A stretch of DNA of 33,297 nt from JAJYVT01 sp027339205 (lineage in GTDB: Bacteria > Actinomycetota > Acidimicrobiia > Acidimicrobiales > RAAP-2). Below, in pieces: positions 6,625-14,595 of this stretch (its first letter is position 1; the number at the start of each line of letters is the position of its first letter). The notes under the pieces were generated by a model, which was given only the letters and a program-made list of their open reading frames with translations, ran no database searches and was not told where the DNA came from. The translations under genes were made by a program, and so were the position numbers. The stretch spans positions 1-33,297 of the forward strand of contig DAHWOV010000112.1 in NCBI GenBank assembly GCA_027339205.1, given 5' to 3'.

Positions 6625-8577
6625 ATGCCACCGACGACGCACGGCATGGCCGGGGGATGGATGGGGATGCGCTCCTTCCGCCAGGACCGCTCGGTCCTCC
6701 AGCACCGGGTCAAGAAGGGCACCACGCGCCGGATGCTCCGCTTCGCGATGCCGTACCGCAAGATCCTCATGGTCTTCGTCCCGGTCGTCGTGCTGAGCGC
6801 CGCCGCCGGCGCGGTGAACCCGCTCATCCTCCGGGCGATCATCGATCGCGGGATCCTCGGCCACGACGCCAGGATCGTCGTCGAGCTTGCGGTGCTCGCC
6901 GCGGGCCTGGCGCTGTTCACAGCCGCGCTCTCGCTTTACCAGCGCCGGGTGTCGGCGATCATCGGCGAGGGCCTCATCTACGACATGCGGGCCAAGGTCT
7001 TCCGGCACATCCAGAAGATGCCCATCGCGTTCTTCACGAGGACGCAGACCGGTGCGCTCGTGAGCCGCCTCAACAACGACGTGATCGGCGCGCAGCAGGC
7101 GTTCACGACACTCCTCTCGAACGTCGTGGGCAACCTCATCACCGTGCTCATCATGGTCGGCGCGATGTTCTACCTGTCGTGGCAGATCACGCTCCTCGCG
7201 CTCGCGCTGCTCCCGGTCTTCCTCGTGCCCGCCCGGATGGTCGGACGCAGGATCGGCGCGCTCACGAAGGAGGGCTACGACCTCAACGCGCAGATGAACA
7301 TGGTCATGCAGGAGCGCTTCAACGTCTCGGGCGCGATGCTGGTGAAGCTCTACGGCCGTCCGCAGGCCGAGGCGCGCAACTTTGAGGACAAGGCGTCCCG
7401 GGTCCGCGACATCGGTGTCGCCCAGGCGCTGTACGCGCGCATGTTCATGGTGGCCCTTGTGCTCACCGCCTCGCTTGCGACCGCGTTCGCCTACGGCTTC
7501 GGCGGTGTCGCCGCGGTGCACGGGACCCTCGCGGTCGGCACGGTCGTCGCCCTCACCGCCTATCTCGCTCGGCTCTACGGACCGCTCACGCAGCTCTCCA
7601 ACGTGAACCTCGACGTGATGACCACGCTCGTCTCGTTCGAGCGGATCTTCGAGGTGCTCGACCTCCCGCCGATGATCGCCGAGCGGCCCGATGCCGTGAG
7701 GATCCCCCGGGGGAGCGCCAGCATCGAATTCGACCACGTGTCGTTCACCTACCCGAGCGCCGACGACGTCTCCTTGGCGTCGCTCGAGTCGGTCGCCGTC
7801 TTGGAGGCCCCCGTGCGCAGGGAGGTCCTCCACGACGTCTCGTTCAAGGTCGAGCCCGGGCAGATGGTGGCGCTCGTCGGACCGTCGGGTGCTGGCAAGA
7901 CCACGATCAGCGCGCTCGTGTCACGGCTCTACGACGCGACGAGCGGGACCGTGCGCGTGAGCGGTGTGGACGTTCGGGACGCGACGCTCGACTCGCTGCG
8001 CGAGGTGGTCGGCGTCGTCACCCAGGACCCCCACCTCTTCCACGACACGCTGCGTGCCAACCTCCTCTACGCGCGACCCGAGGCGAGCGACGCCGAGCTC
8101 ATGGCCGCGCTCGAGCAGGCCCAGGTCACCCCCGTCGTGGCCGGGCTCCCTCAGGGGCTCGACACGCTCGTCGGCGAGCGCGGCTACCGGCTCTCGGGGG
8201 GCGAGAAGCAGCGGGTCTCGCTCGCGCGCCTGATCCTCAAGGCCCCCGACGTCGTCGTGCTCGACGAAGCCACCGCGCACCTCGACTCGGAGTCCGAGGT
8301 TGCCGTCCAAGAGGCGCTCCGCCGCGCGCTCGTCGGCCGGACGTCGCTCGTGATCGCCCACCGCCTCTCGACCGTGCGCGACGCGGACCAGCTGCTCGTG
8401 GTCGACGGCGGAAGGATCGTGGAGCGGGGGACCCATGCCGAGCTCCTGGCCGCCGGCGGCCTCTACACGCTGCTCTACCACACCCAGTTCGCAGACCAAG
8501 AGGAAGAGGCACTCGCCTTGGCGGCACCGGCCGCGCGCGGCGGGAGCAGGCCCGCGCTCGCAGAGGCGACGGACTAG
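6625..8577 (+). CDS. ABC exporter, fused membrane and ATPase domains
   Basis: A 650-residue half-transporter of the MdlB/MsbA-like exporter class: about 45 N-terminal cytoplasmic residues, a six-helix ABC transmembrane domain (about 45-340), then an ATPase. ATPase motifs are Walker A GPSGAGKTT (about 419), Q-loop TQDPHLF, signature LSGGEKQRVSL (523), Walker B VVVLDEATAHLD (543) and switch His in IAHRLST. Between the transmembrane domain and Walker A there is a lengthened loop after FTYPSADD. A good AGGAG (6613-6617) precedes ATG 6625. It lies 56 bp after the ECF genes on the same strand and may be read through with them, but its substrate, lipid or drug, cannot be told. It probably works as a homodimer, since only one half-transporter is present. 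Confidence 0.9.
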   Translation: MPPTTHGMAGGWMGMRSFRQDRSVLQHRVKKGTTRRMLRFAMPYRKILMVFVPVVVLSAAAGAVNPLILRAIIDRGILGHDARIVVELAVLAAGLALFTAALSLYQRRVSAIIGEGLIYDMRAKVFRHIQKMPIAFFTRTQTGALVSRLNNDVIGAQQAFTTLLSNVVGNLITVLIMVGAMFYLSWQITLLALALLPVFLVPARMVGRRIGALTKEGYDLNAQMNMVMQERFNVSGAMLVKLYGRPQAEARNFEDKASRVRDIGVAQALYARMFMVALVLTASLATAFAYGFGGVAAVHGTLAVGTVVALTAYLARLYGPLTQLSNVNLDVMTTLVSFERIFEVLDLPPMIAERPDAVRIPRGSASIEFDHVSFTYPSADDVSLASLESVAVLEAPVRREVLHDVSFKVEPGQMVALVGPSGAGKTTISALVSRLYDATSGTVRVSGVDVRDATLDSLREVVGVVTQDPHLFHDTLRANLLYARPEASDAELMAALEQAQVTPVVAGLPQGLDTLVGERGYRLSGGEKQRVSLARLILKAPDVVVLDEATAHLDSESEVAVQEALRRALVGRTSLVIAHRLSTVRDADQLLVVDGGRIVERGTHAELLAAGGLYTLLYHTQFADQEEEALALAAPAARGGSRPALAEATD

Positions 8578-8579
8578 CG

Positions 8580-8954
8580 ATGGCCGCGACGTCCACCAGA
8601 CGCAAGCTGTGGAAGAAGGTGCGCGACGCGCCGGCCCGCTTCATCGGCCGCACCCCGTGGCTGCGGCGGCGCTACGCACGTCGCATCCTTCGGACCATCG
8701 ACAAGCTCCAGGACAAGGGTCGACCCCTCCCCGACAACCTGAGCCGGCTCGAACGCCAGCTGCGGCGCGTCCCCAAGCCCAAGCGCCAGCAGGTCGTCGA
8801 GCAGATGATGGAGATGGGTTCGGAGGACGACGTGCTGACCAACCGTGCACTGCGACGGGCCGCGGGGCGCCAAGAGCGGCAGAAGGGCCAGCGAGGCGGG
8901 GGGCTGCGCCCGGGCACCATGCCCGGTCAGCCTCGCCAGCGCCCCCGCAACTGA
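8580..8954 (+). CDS. Small basic hypothetical protein
   Basis: A 124-residue protein that I do not recognise. It is strongly basic and hydrophilic, with Arg/Lys clusters at the N terminus (TRRKLWKKVRD), in the middle (RRRYARRILR, KPKRQQ) and at the end, and no membrane segment or Cys. Helical stretches such as QQVVEQMMEMGSEDDVL are likely. The start is 2 nt after the ABC exporter stop and the MarR start is 16 nt after its end, so it is translationally tied to both. Nucleic-acid or membrane-surface contact would fit its charge, but no function is assigned. Confidence 0.6.
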   Translation: MAATSTRRKLWKKVRDAPARFIGRTPWLRRRYARRILRTIDKLQDKGRPLPDNLSRLERQLRRVPKPKRQQVVEQMMEMGSEDDVLTNRALRRAAGRQERQKGQRGGGLRPGTMPGQPRQRPRN

Positions 8955-8970
8955 CCTGCACCGGAGCACA

Positions 8971-9582
8971 GTGGCCGACCGCGACCCGCTCCCCTTCGAC
9001 CCGATCGCCGAGGCGCGCCGCCAGTGGCGCGTCCACGGGTGGGGCGATGCCGCACCGGCCATGGCGGTCGTGACCTCGATCATCCGGGTCCAGCAGATCC
9101 TGTTGGCCCGCGCGGACGCCGCCCTACGGCCGTTCGAACTGACCTTCGCCCGCTACGAAGTCCTGATGCTCCTCTCGTTCTCTTCAAGGGGCGCGCTCCC
9201 GCTCGGCAAGATCGGGGAGCGCCTGCAGGTGAACCCCGCCAGCGTCACCAACGCGATCGACCGGCTCGAGGAGCAGGGCCTCGTCGAGCGGCTCCCGAAC
9301 CCCGACGACGGCCGAGGCACGCTCGCTCGCCTGACCGATGACGGGCGCGACAGGGCCGTCGCGGCCACCGAGGCGCTCAACCGCCGGGTCTTCGCCGACC
9401 TGGGCGTCGACCGTGCCCGCCTGGAGGCGCTTTTCCGGCTGCTTCGCGATTTGCGGCAGGCGGCCGGCGACTTCTCCGACGCGGTCAAGGACGCCGGTGC
9501 GGTCGGGGCCGCCGGCGGCTTGTCCGGCGCGGTCGGGGCCGCCGACTTCGTCAGGGACGCCGGCGGCGCGCAGGGTCGGTGA
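8971..9582 (+). CDS. MarR-family transcriptional regulator
   Basis: A 203-residue winged-helix regulator. The DNA-binding part is clear: LTFARYEVLMLLSFS, then GKIGERLQVNPASVTNAIDRLEEQGLVERLPNPDDGRGTLARLTDDG, which is the helix-turn-helix and wing of MarR proteins. It probably binds as a dimer and controls its neighbours, possibly the ABC exporter upstream, a common pairing; that link is inference. The GTG start at 8971 is 4 nt after a GGAG; the frame stays open upstream without MarR-like sequence, so the later start is chosen. The last 35 residues are a Gly/Ala/Asp-rich tail encoded by imperfect repeats (GCGGTCGGGGCCGCCG occurs twice), and the end overlaps the convergent reductase gene by 32 bp. 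Confidence 0.88.
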   Translation: MADRDPLPFDPIAEARRQWRVHGWGDAAPAMAVVTSIIRVQQILLARADAALRPFELTFARYEVLMLLSFSSRGALPLGKIGERLQVNPASVTNAIDRLEEQGLVERLPNPDDGRGTLARLTDDGRDRAVAATEALNRRVFADLGVDRARLEALFRLLRDLRQAAGDFSDAVKDAGAVGAAGGLSGAVGAADFVRDAGGAQGR

Positions 9583-10576
9583 TCGAGGGCGGATCCCACC
9601 CGCCGTCGGGGGGGTTCAGGGTGGTGCCCGGCGGCACGATCTCGTCGACGGCGTCGAGGACCTCGGCGGACAGCACGACGTCGGCGGCGCCGAGCTGGGA
9701 CTCCAGCTGGTCCATCGTGCGCGGGCCGATGATCGCGGCGGTGACTGCCGGATGGCGGAGCACGAAGGCGATCGACAGGTGGATCAGGCTGATGCCGGCA
9801 CGGTCCGCCAGCTGCGCGAGCTCCTCCACCGCCTCGAGCTTGCGCTGGTTCCCGGGCAGGGCCATGTCGTAGCGCTGGGGAACCCGCTCGGCCCGGTGGC
9901 TCCTGGGCATCTCCTGCCCCTTGCGCACCCTGCCGGTGAGCCAGCCGCCGGCGAGCGGGCTCCAGGGGATCACCCCCATGCCGTAGCGCTCGCAGGTGGG
10001 GAGGACCTCGCGTTCGACGCCGCGCACCAGCAGCGAGTACGGGGGCTGCTCGCACACGAACCGCTCCCTGCCGCGTCGCTCCGCCACCCACTGCGACTCG
10101 ACGATCTCGGACGCAGGGAACGTGGAGCTGCCGAGATAGCGGACCTTCCCCTGGTGCACCAGATCGGTCAGCGCGCTGAGCGTCTCGTCGATGTCGCAGG
10201 TCGGGTCCGGCCGGTGGACCTGGTAGAGGTCGATCCATTCGGTGCCGAGGCGGCGCAGGCTCGCCTCGCACTCGGCGACGATCCACCGGCGGGAGTTGCC
10301 GCGGGCGTTCGGGCCTGGCCCCATCGCCCCGTGGACCTTGGTCGCGAGGACGATTTCGTCGCGCCGGTCGGCGATCGCCTTGGCAACGATCTCCTCGGAC
10401 TCACCGCCCGAGTACACGTCCGCCGTGTCGATGAAGTTGATGCCTGCGTCGAGCGCCCGCCGGATGATGCGCACCGACTCGTCGTGGTCCGGGTTCCCCC
10501 AGGCGCCGAACATCATGGCGCCAAGGCACAGTGAGCTGACCTGGACGCCGGTGCGGCCGAGCGTACGGAGTTCCAT
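9551..10576 (-). CDS. Aldo/keto reductase
   Basis: A 341-residue NAD(P)H-dependent oxidoreductase of the aldo/keto reductase superfamily (YajO/GSP69-like type), reducing aldehydes or ketones in the cytoplasm. N terminus MELRTLGRTGVQVSSLCLG is typical. Catalytic residues are visible: Asp and Tyr in FIDTADVYSGGESE, Lys in VLATKVHG, His in YQVHRPDP. The coenzyme region near the C terminus includes AAIIGPRTMDQLE. The ATG at 10574-10576 is chosen by family length; an open frame continues upstream through the permease gene and is a shadow. It follows the metal-transporter permease by 17 bp on the same strand and may be read with it. Its 3' end overlaps the convergent MarR gene by 32 bp. Confidence 0.92.
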   Translation of the reverse strand: MELRTLGRTGVQVSSLCLGAMMFGAWGNPDHDESVRIIRRALDAGINFIDTADVYSGGESEEIVAKAIADRRDEIVLATKVHGAMGPGPNARGNSRRWIVAECEASLRRLGTEWIDLYQVHRPDPTCDIDETLSALTDLVHQGKVRYLGSSTFPASEIVESQWVAERRGRERFVCEQPPYSLLVRGVEREVLPTCERYGMGVIPWSPLAGGWLTGRVRKGQEMPRSHRAERVPQRYDMALPGNQRKLEAVEELAQLADRAGISLIHLSIAFVLRHPAVTAAIIGPRTMDQLESQLGAADVVLSAEVLDAVDEIVPPGTTLNPPDGGWDPPSITDPARRRRP

Positions 10577-10593
10577 GACCTCGAACCTACCCC

Positions 10594-11379
10594 CTAGCGA
10601 CGGAGGGCGGACCAGGCACGCGCCGCGAGGTAGAAGGCCGCGGCGACCGTCCCGACGAAGAACCCGACCGGCCATGTCGTGAGGTACGAGGCTGCGATCG
10701 CCACCCACACCGTCACGAGTGCGACCCCCACCGCGAGCGCGATCGCGCTGAGGGGAGACCGGGACACGGCACGGGCGGCGGCGGGCGGCCCGACCATCAG
10801 CGGGAACATCAGGAGCGCTCCGACGACCGGGACCGACATGGTCGTGACCAAGGAGACGAGGAGCAGGAACAGCACGTCCACCAACCCCCTGCGCACGCCC
10901 CGGGCTGCCGCGACCTCGGGTGCGACCGACGAGAGGAGGAGCGGGCGGTACATGAGCGCGACGGCGACCAGGCCCGCAGCTGCCAGCGCGCTCGTGAGCC
11001 ACAGCTGGGCGTCGCTCACCCCGACGATGTCGCCGAACAGGAGGCCGTAGACGGCAGAGACGTACTCGGTGCGCCAGCTGAGGAACAACGAGCCGAGGCC
11101 GAGCATGGTGGCGACGACGAGGGCCGTCGCGACGTCGCTCCTACGTCGCCTGCCCAGCCACCCGATGCTCAGTGCAGCCACCGGTGCGAAGACCGCCAGG
11201 CCCATCACCGTGTCCGCACCGACGAGGGACGCCCCGGCGGCACCGGCGAAGGACGAAAGCGGCACCGCGTGGGCGACGAAGGACGCGCCGCGCAGCACCA
11301 CGAAGAACCCGACCGCCCCGGCGACCACGCCGATGATCGTCCCGACGGCCCATGCGTTGACCATGAACCCCGAGAACAT
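10594..11379 (-). CDS. Metal ABC transporter permease (ZnuB/MntB family), second of two
   Basis: A 261-residue polytopic membrane protein of the ABC-3 permease family, which imports zinc, manganese or iron. Hydrophobic helices run through most of the chain; family landmarks include FFVVLRGASFVAHAVPLS near the N terminus, RPLLLSSVAPEVAAARGV in the cytoplasmic coupling loop and LLMFPLMVGPPAAAR near the end. The start ATG (11377-11379) shares one base with the stop of the first permease (TGATG), indicating translational coupling. With the other permease it probably forms a heterodimer under the shared ATPase. Metal specificity is not readable from this sequence. Confidence 0.88.
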   Translation of the reverse strand: MFSGFMVNAWAVGTIIGVVAGAVGFFVVLRGASFVAHAVPLSSFAGAAGASLVGADTVMGLAVFAPVAALSIGWLGRRRRSDVATALVVATMLGLGSLFLSWRTEYVSAVYGLLFGDIVGVSDAQLWLTSALAAAGLVAVALMYRPLLLSSVAPEVAAARGVRRGLVDVLFLLLVSLVTTMSVPVVGALLMFPLMVGPPAAARAVSRSPLSAIALAVGVALVTVWVAIAASYLTTWPVGFFVGTVAAAFYLAARAWSALRR

Positions 11380-12233
11380 CAGTCCGGCCCCCTCTTCGGG
11401 CGCACGAGCCGGCTGGGGAGCTCGACAGCCACGAAGGCGACGAAGATGATCGCAACGACGAAGAAGCTGATGGGCCACCCTGCGTGCGCGGGCGGCCACG
11501 TCTGGCTCGCGTAGGCGAGCACCACGCCCCCCCACGTCGCCACGAGCCCGAGGCCGGCCGCCATCGCCATCGCGACCGGTGGCCGCCTGCTCAGCCGCAA
11601 CGCGACGGCGGGGGGGCCGATGAGCAGCGCAGGCGAGAGGATCGTGCCGACGACCATCGAGGTGAGCGACACCGTCACGCCCATCAGGACGAGAAAGCCG
11701 AGCGTGACCGCGCGGATTGGGACCCCGCGGATCGACGCGAGCTCGGGGTGGACGGAGGCAAGGAGGAGGGGGCGGTACACGAACGCGACGGCGACCACCC
11801 CCAGGCAGGCGAGCCCCGCCATCGGAGGCACCGTGCCCGGGCTCACGGCGAAGAGCGACCCGAAGAGGACGGTGATGGTCGCGCCGGTCGTCGAGGTGGT
11901 GGTCGTGTCGAGGTACAAGAGCAGCGCTGAGATGCCGAGCGCCGCGCCGAGCACGACGCCGGTGGCGACGTCCCGGCCGCGTCGTCCCTGGACGCCCAAG
12001 AGATCCATCGCGCCCGCGACGACCGCGCCGACTCCGACGAACCCCCACAGGGGGTTCACGTTCGCAAGGTAGGCGCCCGAGCCCCCCAGGGTGCCGAGGT
12101 CCCCCAGCGCGTGCCCTGCGAACGACTGGCCGCGCAGCACCACGAAGACCCCGACGAGGCCCGAGACGACGGCGGTGAGAGCGCCGGCCTCGAGGGCCAC
12201 GTGCACGGGTCCGCTCTGGAGGAACCCTGTCAT
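11379..12233 (-). CDS. Metal ABC transporter permease (ZnuB/MntB family), first of two
   Basis: A 284-residue ABC-3 permease. The family pattern is the same as in its neighbour: GVFVVLRGQSFAGHALGDLG near the N terminus, YRPLLLASVHPELASIRGV as the loop that contacts the ATPase, and LLIGPPAVALRLSRRP. It has about seven to eight hydrophobic helices. The ATG start overlaps the ATPase gene's stop (ATGA), and its own stop overlaps the next permease start by one base. The two permeases are clearly paralogous but not recent duplicates at the DNA level. Two permease genes with one ATPase and one binding protein is a known layout in TroABCD-type importers. Confidence 0.88.
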   Translation of the reverse strand: MTGFLQSGPVHVALEAGALTAVVSGLVGVFVVLRGQSFAGHALGDLGTLGGSGAYLANVNPLWGFVGVGAVVAGAMDLLGVQGRRGRDVATGVVLGAALGISALLLYLDTTTTSTTGATITVLFGSLFAVSPGTVPPMAGLACLGVVAVAFVYRPLLLASVHPELASIRGVPIRAVTLGFLVLMGVTVSLTSMVVGTILSPALLIGPPAVALRLSRRPPVAMAMAAGLGLVATWGGVVLAYASQTWPPAHAGWPISFFVVAIIFVAFVAVELPSRLVRPKRGPD

Positions 12234-13027
12234 CGCACGCGCACGTCGTGGCCGCCCACGATCACGAGCGTCCCGTCGACGTCCAGGACGCGGACGGGAT
12301 AGCGGTAGAGCCTGCTCAGGACGTCACTGCGGACGACCTCGGCCGTGGTGCCGCTCACCGCGCGCCCTTCAGCCAGGTAGACGACGCGGTCCATGTGGGG
12401 CAGCAGCGCGTTCATGTCGTGTGCCGACAGGAGCACGGCGAGCCCGTGCTCCTCGGTCAGCCTCGCGACGAGCTCCACGATCTCGTGGCCGCTCTTGATG
12501 TCGAGGTTGGCGAGCGGCTCGTCCATGATGAGCAGCGCGGGGTCCCCGACCAACGCATGCGCGATGAGGACCCGCTGGAGCTCCCCGCCCGACAGCGTCC
12601 CGACCCGCGTGTCCGCGAACCGCGCCGCTCCGACGGCCTCGAGCATCTCGTCGACCCGCCTGCGGCGCGCTCTCGACGGCAGTCGGATCCCGAACCGCTC
12701 GCCGTCGACGCCGAGGGACACGAGGTCGCGCGCGCGGATCGGCGTGTCCGCGTCGATCGCGACCTTCTGCGGGACGTAGCCGATCCCTCGGTGAGGGCGC
12801 GTCACCGTCCCCGTGTCGGCTGGGAGCAGGCCCAGCACGACGCGGAACGCGGTGGTCTTCCCCGCACCGTTGGCGCCGATCATCCCCACCAGCTCGCCAC
12901 GCCCCACGGTGAAGCTGACCTCGTCGAGGACGCGACGGGCGCCGAAGGAGACCGAGACCCCTTCGACCTTCAGCACGGGCTCCGCCTGCCCGGACGCAGC
13001 CTCCGCAGGGGCGGGCAGCGTGCTCAC
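12230..13027 (-). CDS. Metal ABC transporter ATP-binding protein (ZnuC/MntA type)
   Basis: A 265-residue ABC ATPase powering the metal importer from the cytoplasmic side. Motifs: Walker A GANGAGKTT (about residue 50), Q-loop GYVPQKV, signature LSGGELQRV, Walker B ALLIMDEPLANLD and switch His in LLSAHDMN. After the core there is a C-terminal segment of about 30 residues ending VIVGGHDVRVR. The start is a GTG that overlaps the binding-protein stop by 4 nt (GTGA); the upstream open frame belongs to the antisense shadow of the binding-protein gene. The 3' end overlaps the permease start by 4 nt. Confidence 0.92.
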   Translation of the reverse strand: MSTLPAPAEAASGQAEPVLKVEGVSVSFGARRVLDEVSFTVGRGELVGMIGANGAGKTTAFRVVLGLLPADTGTVTRPHRGIGYVPQKVAIDADTPIRARDLVSLGVDGERFGIRLPSRARRRRVDEMLEAVGAARFADTRVGTLSGGELQRVLIAHALVGDPALLIMDEPLANLDIKSGHEIVELVARLTEEHGLAVLLSAHDMNALLPHMDRVVYLAEGRAVSGTTAEVVRSDVLSRLYRYPVRVLDVDGTLVIVGGHDVRVR

Positions 13028-14046
13028 CGCGCCGACGCGCGCTGGCCGCGGCCGAGCGCCTTCTCCAGGGCCTCCACGGTCGCCACCATCCAGCGCTGGT
13101 AGTCGTAGCGCGGGGGCATCGTCTCGTAGACGCCGACCACCGGAACGCGTGCGCGGCGCGCGTCGGCGAGGATCGTGCCGGTCAGGGTGTCGGTGACCTG
13201 CCGGTTGTAGACGAGCGCCTTGACCTTCCTCTTCAAGAGCAGCTGCTCGACGAGCGCGACGTCCTGGGGCGAGGGGTCGATCCCGTTCATCACGTCCGCC
13301 TGGAAGCTGAACGGGGTGGCGTTGCGCAGACCGGCGGCTTGGAGCAGGTAGTCCGCGACCGGCTCGGTGGTCGCGACAGGGGTTCCTCCGAACCTCGCGC
13401 GCAGCGTCGAGATCGCGTGCGTCCACGTGCGGAGCGACCGGTCGAAGTGCAGGAGGTTGCGATGGAACACCTGCCGGTGCGCGGGATCGAGTGCCGAGAG
13501 ATCCTTCGCCACGGCCTTCGCCACCGCCGGCATGGTCCGCGGCGAGTACCAAAGGTGCGGGTTGCGCGTGCTCGAGGGCAGGTGCAGGAGGTCCTGGACG
13601 ACGATCACCTTGCGCGCGGGGTTCGGCGAGGCGTTCTCGATGGTCTGCATGAACGTGTCGTAGCCGAGCCCGTTCTGGACGACGAGGCGTGCGGAGGTGA
13701 CGACCCGCGCCACGCTCGGGCTGGCCTCGAAGCTGTGGGGGTCGGTGGCGGGGTTGCGCATGATCGCCGACACCTCCACGTACCTGCCGCCGATCTGGGC
13801 GATCACGTTCGCGTACTGGTTCTCGGCACCGACCGCTCCGATGCGCGAGGCCGCATCGAGCACCGCCGGCCGGCTCCGGGACACGACCGGCTCGGCGCGG
13901 GCCACGCGGTCGCCGCCGAGGTGGAGGCCCCTGAGCTGGCTCGGCGCGAGCGGGAGGCCCACCACGAGCGGGAGGCCGACCACGAGCGGGAGGCCGACGG
14001 AGAGGAGCACGCGGAGGCGCAGCGCCAGCGACAGCCTTCCTGCCAT
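13024..14046 (-). CDS. Metal ABC transporter substrate-binding protein (ZnuA/TroA family)
   Basis: A 340-residue exported binding protein that delivers a divalent metal to the two permeases. The N terminus is one hydrophobic signal or anchor built of three VVGLPL repeats; no lipobox Cys is seen. Conserved ligand regions of cluster A-I proteins are readable: His in ATDPHSFEASP, His in STRNPHLWYSP, and a TTEPVADYLLQAAGL segment where a Glu replaces the third His typical of zinc proteins. The fourth position lies near ALVYNRQVTD, where Asn is found. This pattern belongs to a widespread actinobacterial branch whose metal is uncertain (zinc or manganese). A strong GAGGAGGTGG precedes the ATG. A Fur/Zur-like box lies 41 bp upstream. 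Confidence 0.88.
   Translation of the reverse strand: MAGRLSLALRLRVLLSVGLPLVVGLPLVVGLPLAPSQLRGLHLGGDRVARAEPVVSRSRPAVLDAASRIGAVGAENQYANVIAQIGGRYVEVSAIMRNPATDPHSFEASPSVARVVTSARLVVQNGLGYDTFMQTIENASPNPARKVIVVQDLLHLPSSTRNPHLWYSPRTMPAVAKAVAKDLSALDPAHRQVFHRNLLHFDRSLRTWTHAISTLRARFGGTPVATTEPVADYLLQAAGLRNATPFSFQADVMNGIDPSPQDVALVEQLLLKRKVKALVYNRQVTDTLTGTILADARRARVPVVGVYETMPPRYDYQRWMVATVEALEKALGRGQRASAR
13948..14001 (-). repeat. Three 18-bp tandem repeats in the binding-protein signal segment
   Basis: Units at 13948-13965, 13966-13983 and 13984-14001, nearly identical (gagcgggaggcc followed by caccac, gaccac or gacgga), encode VGLPLV repeated in frame inside the hydrophobic N-terminal segment of the metal-binding protein. 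Copy number would change the length of the membrane or signal helix by six residues per unit. Confidence 0.9.
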
Positions 14047-14079
14047 CGATCCACCTCCTCGCGCGTCCGGCGATCTCAG

Positions 14080-14589
14080 TCAGGAATGATAATCACTCTC
14101 ACTTTGGGCCGAAGCGGCGAGCCTCGCGTCAGCGGCGTGCCCGGCGTCCCCCGCGTGCCCGGCGTCGCATGTGGCACAGGTCCCGACGAGATCCAGGCGG
14201 TGCTCGTTCACCACGAAACCCGTCCTGGCCGCGACCAGTCGTGCCGTCTCACCGAGCGCACGCTCGAGCGTCGGCAGGGGCGGGACGTCCTCCACCCTTC
14301 CGCAGACGCCGCAGACGAGGTGGTGGTGGTGGCCCGAGATCTCCTCTGCGAGCTCCACCCGCCAGTGGTCCTCTGCGGTCGCGACGCGCCGCACGACCCC
14401 TGCGTCGATGAGCGCGGTGACGTTGCGATAGGCGCTGCTCTGAGGGATCCCCGGAGCCCGGTCGAGGATCTCGGGCACGGTGAGCGGCCGCCCGGACTCG
14501 GCGAGCGCGTCCACGAGCAGCCGGCGCATCCTCGTGTAGCGCTGGTCCTGCGCCTCGAGCCGCCGTTCCACCGCGTCGTGCAAGGACAC
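14080..14589 (-). CDS. Fur-family metal-dependent repressor (Zur-like)
   Basis: A 169-residue Fur-family regulator: winged-helix DNA-binding domain (RPLTVPEILDRA then QSSAYRNVTALIDAGVVRRV) followed by a dimerisation domain with the metal-site cluster GHHHHLVCGVCG and a structural-zinc pair CATC near the C terminus. Adjacent to a metal ABC importer it most likely senses zinc (Zur/FurB) or manganese and represses that operon. The C terminus has an unusual His/Asp/Ala tail (AGHAGDAGHAADAR). The GTG start at 14587-14589 has TAGAAT 6 nt upstream and fits a leaderless transcript. The stop lies inside the region of the putative operator for the downstream binding-protein gene. Confidence 0.9.
   Translation of the reverse strand: MSLHDAVERRLEAQDQRYTRMRRLLVDALAESGRPLTVPEILDRAPGIPQSSAYRNVTALIDAGVVRRVATAEDHWRVELAEEISGHHHHLVCGVCGRVEDVPPLPTLERALGETARLVAARTGFVVNEHRLDLVGTCATCDAGHAGDAGHAADARLAASAQSESDYHS
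14087..14101 (-). promoter_or_regulatory. Fur/Zur-like box before the metal-importer operon
   Basis: On the minus strand TGAGAGTGATTATCA is an imperfect 15-bp palindrome matching the pattern TGAnAnTnAnTnTCA of actinobacterial Zur/Fur boxes. It lies 41 bp upstream of the binding-protein start and inside the last codons of the regulator gene, so it could control an internal promoter for the importer separately from the regulator. Judged by eye only. Confidence 0.6.
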
Positions 14590-14595
14590 CTTCGA

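Noticed and set aside
6574..7833. 419-codon minus-strand frame opposite the ABC exporter
   Set aside because: Arg/Glu/His-rich antisense shadow; the plus-strand exporter has all ABC motifs.
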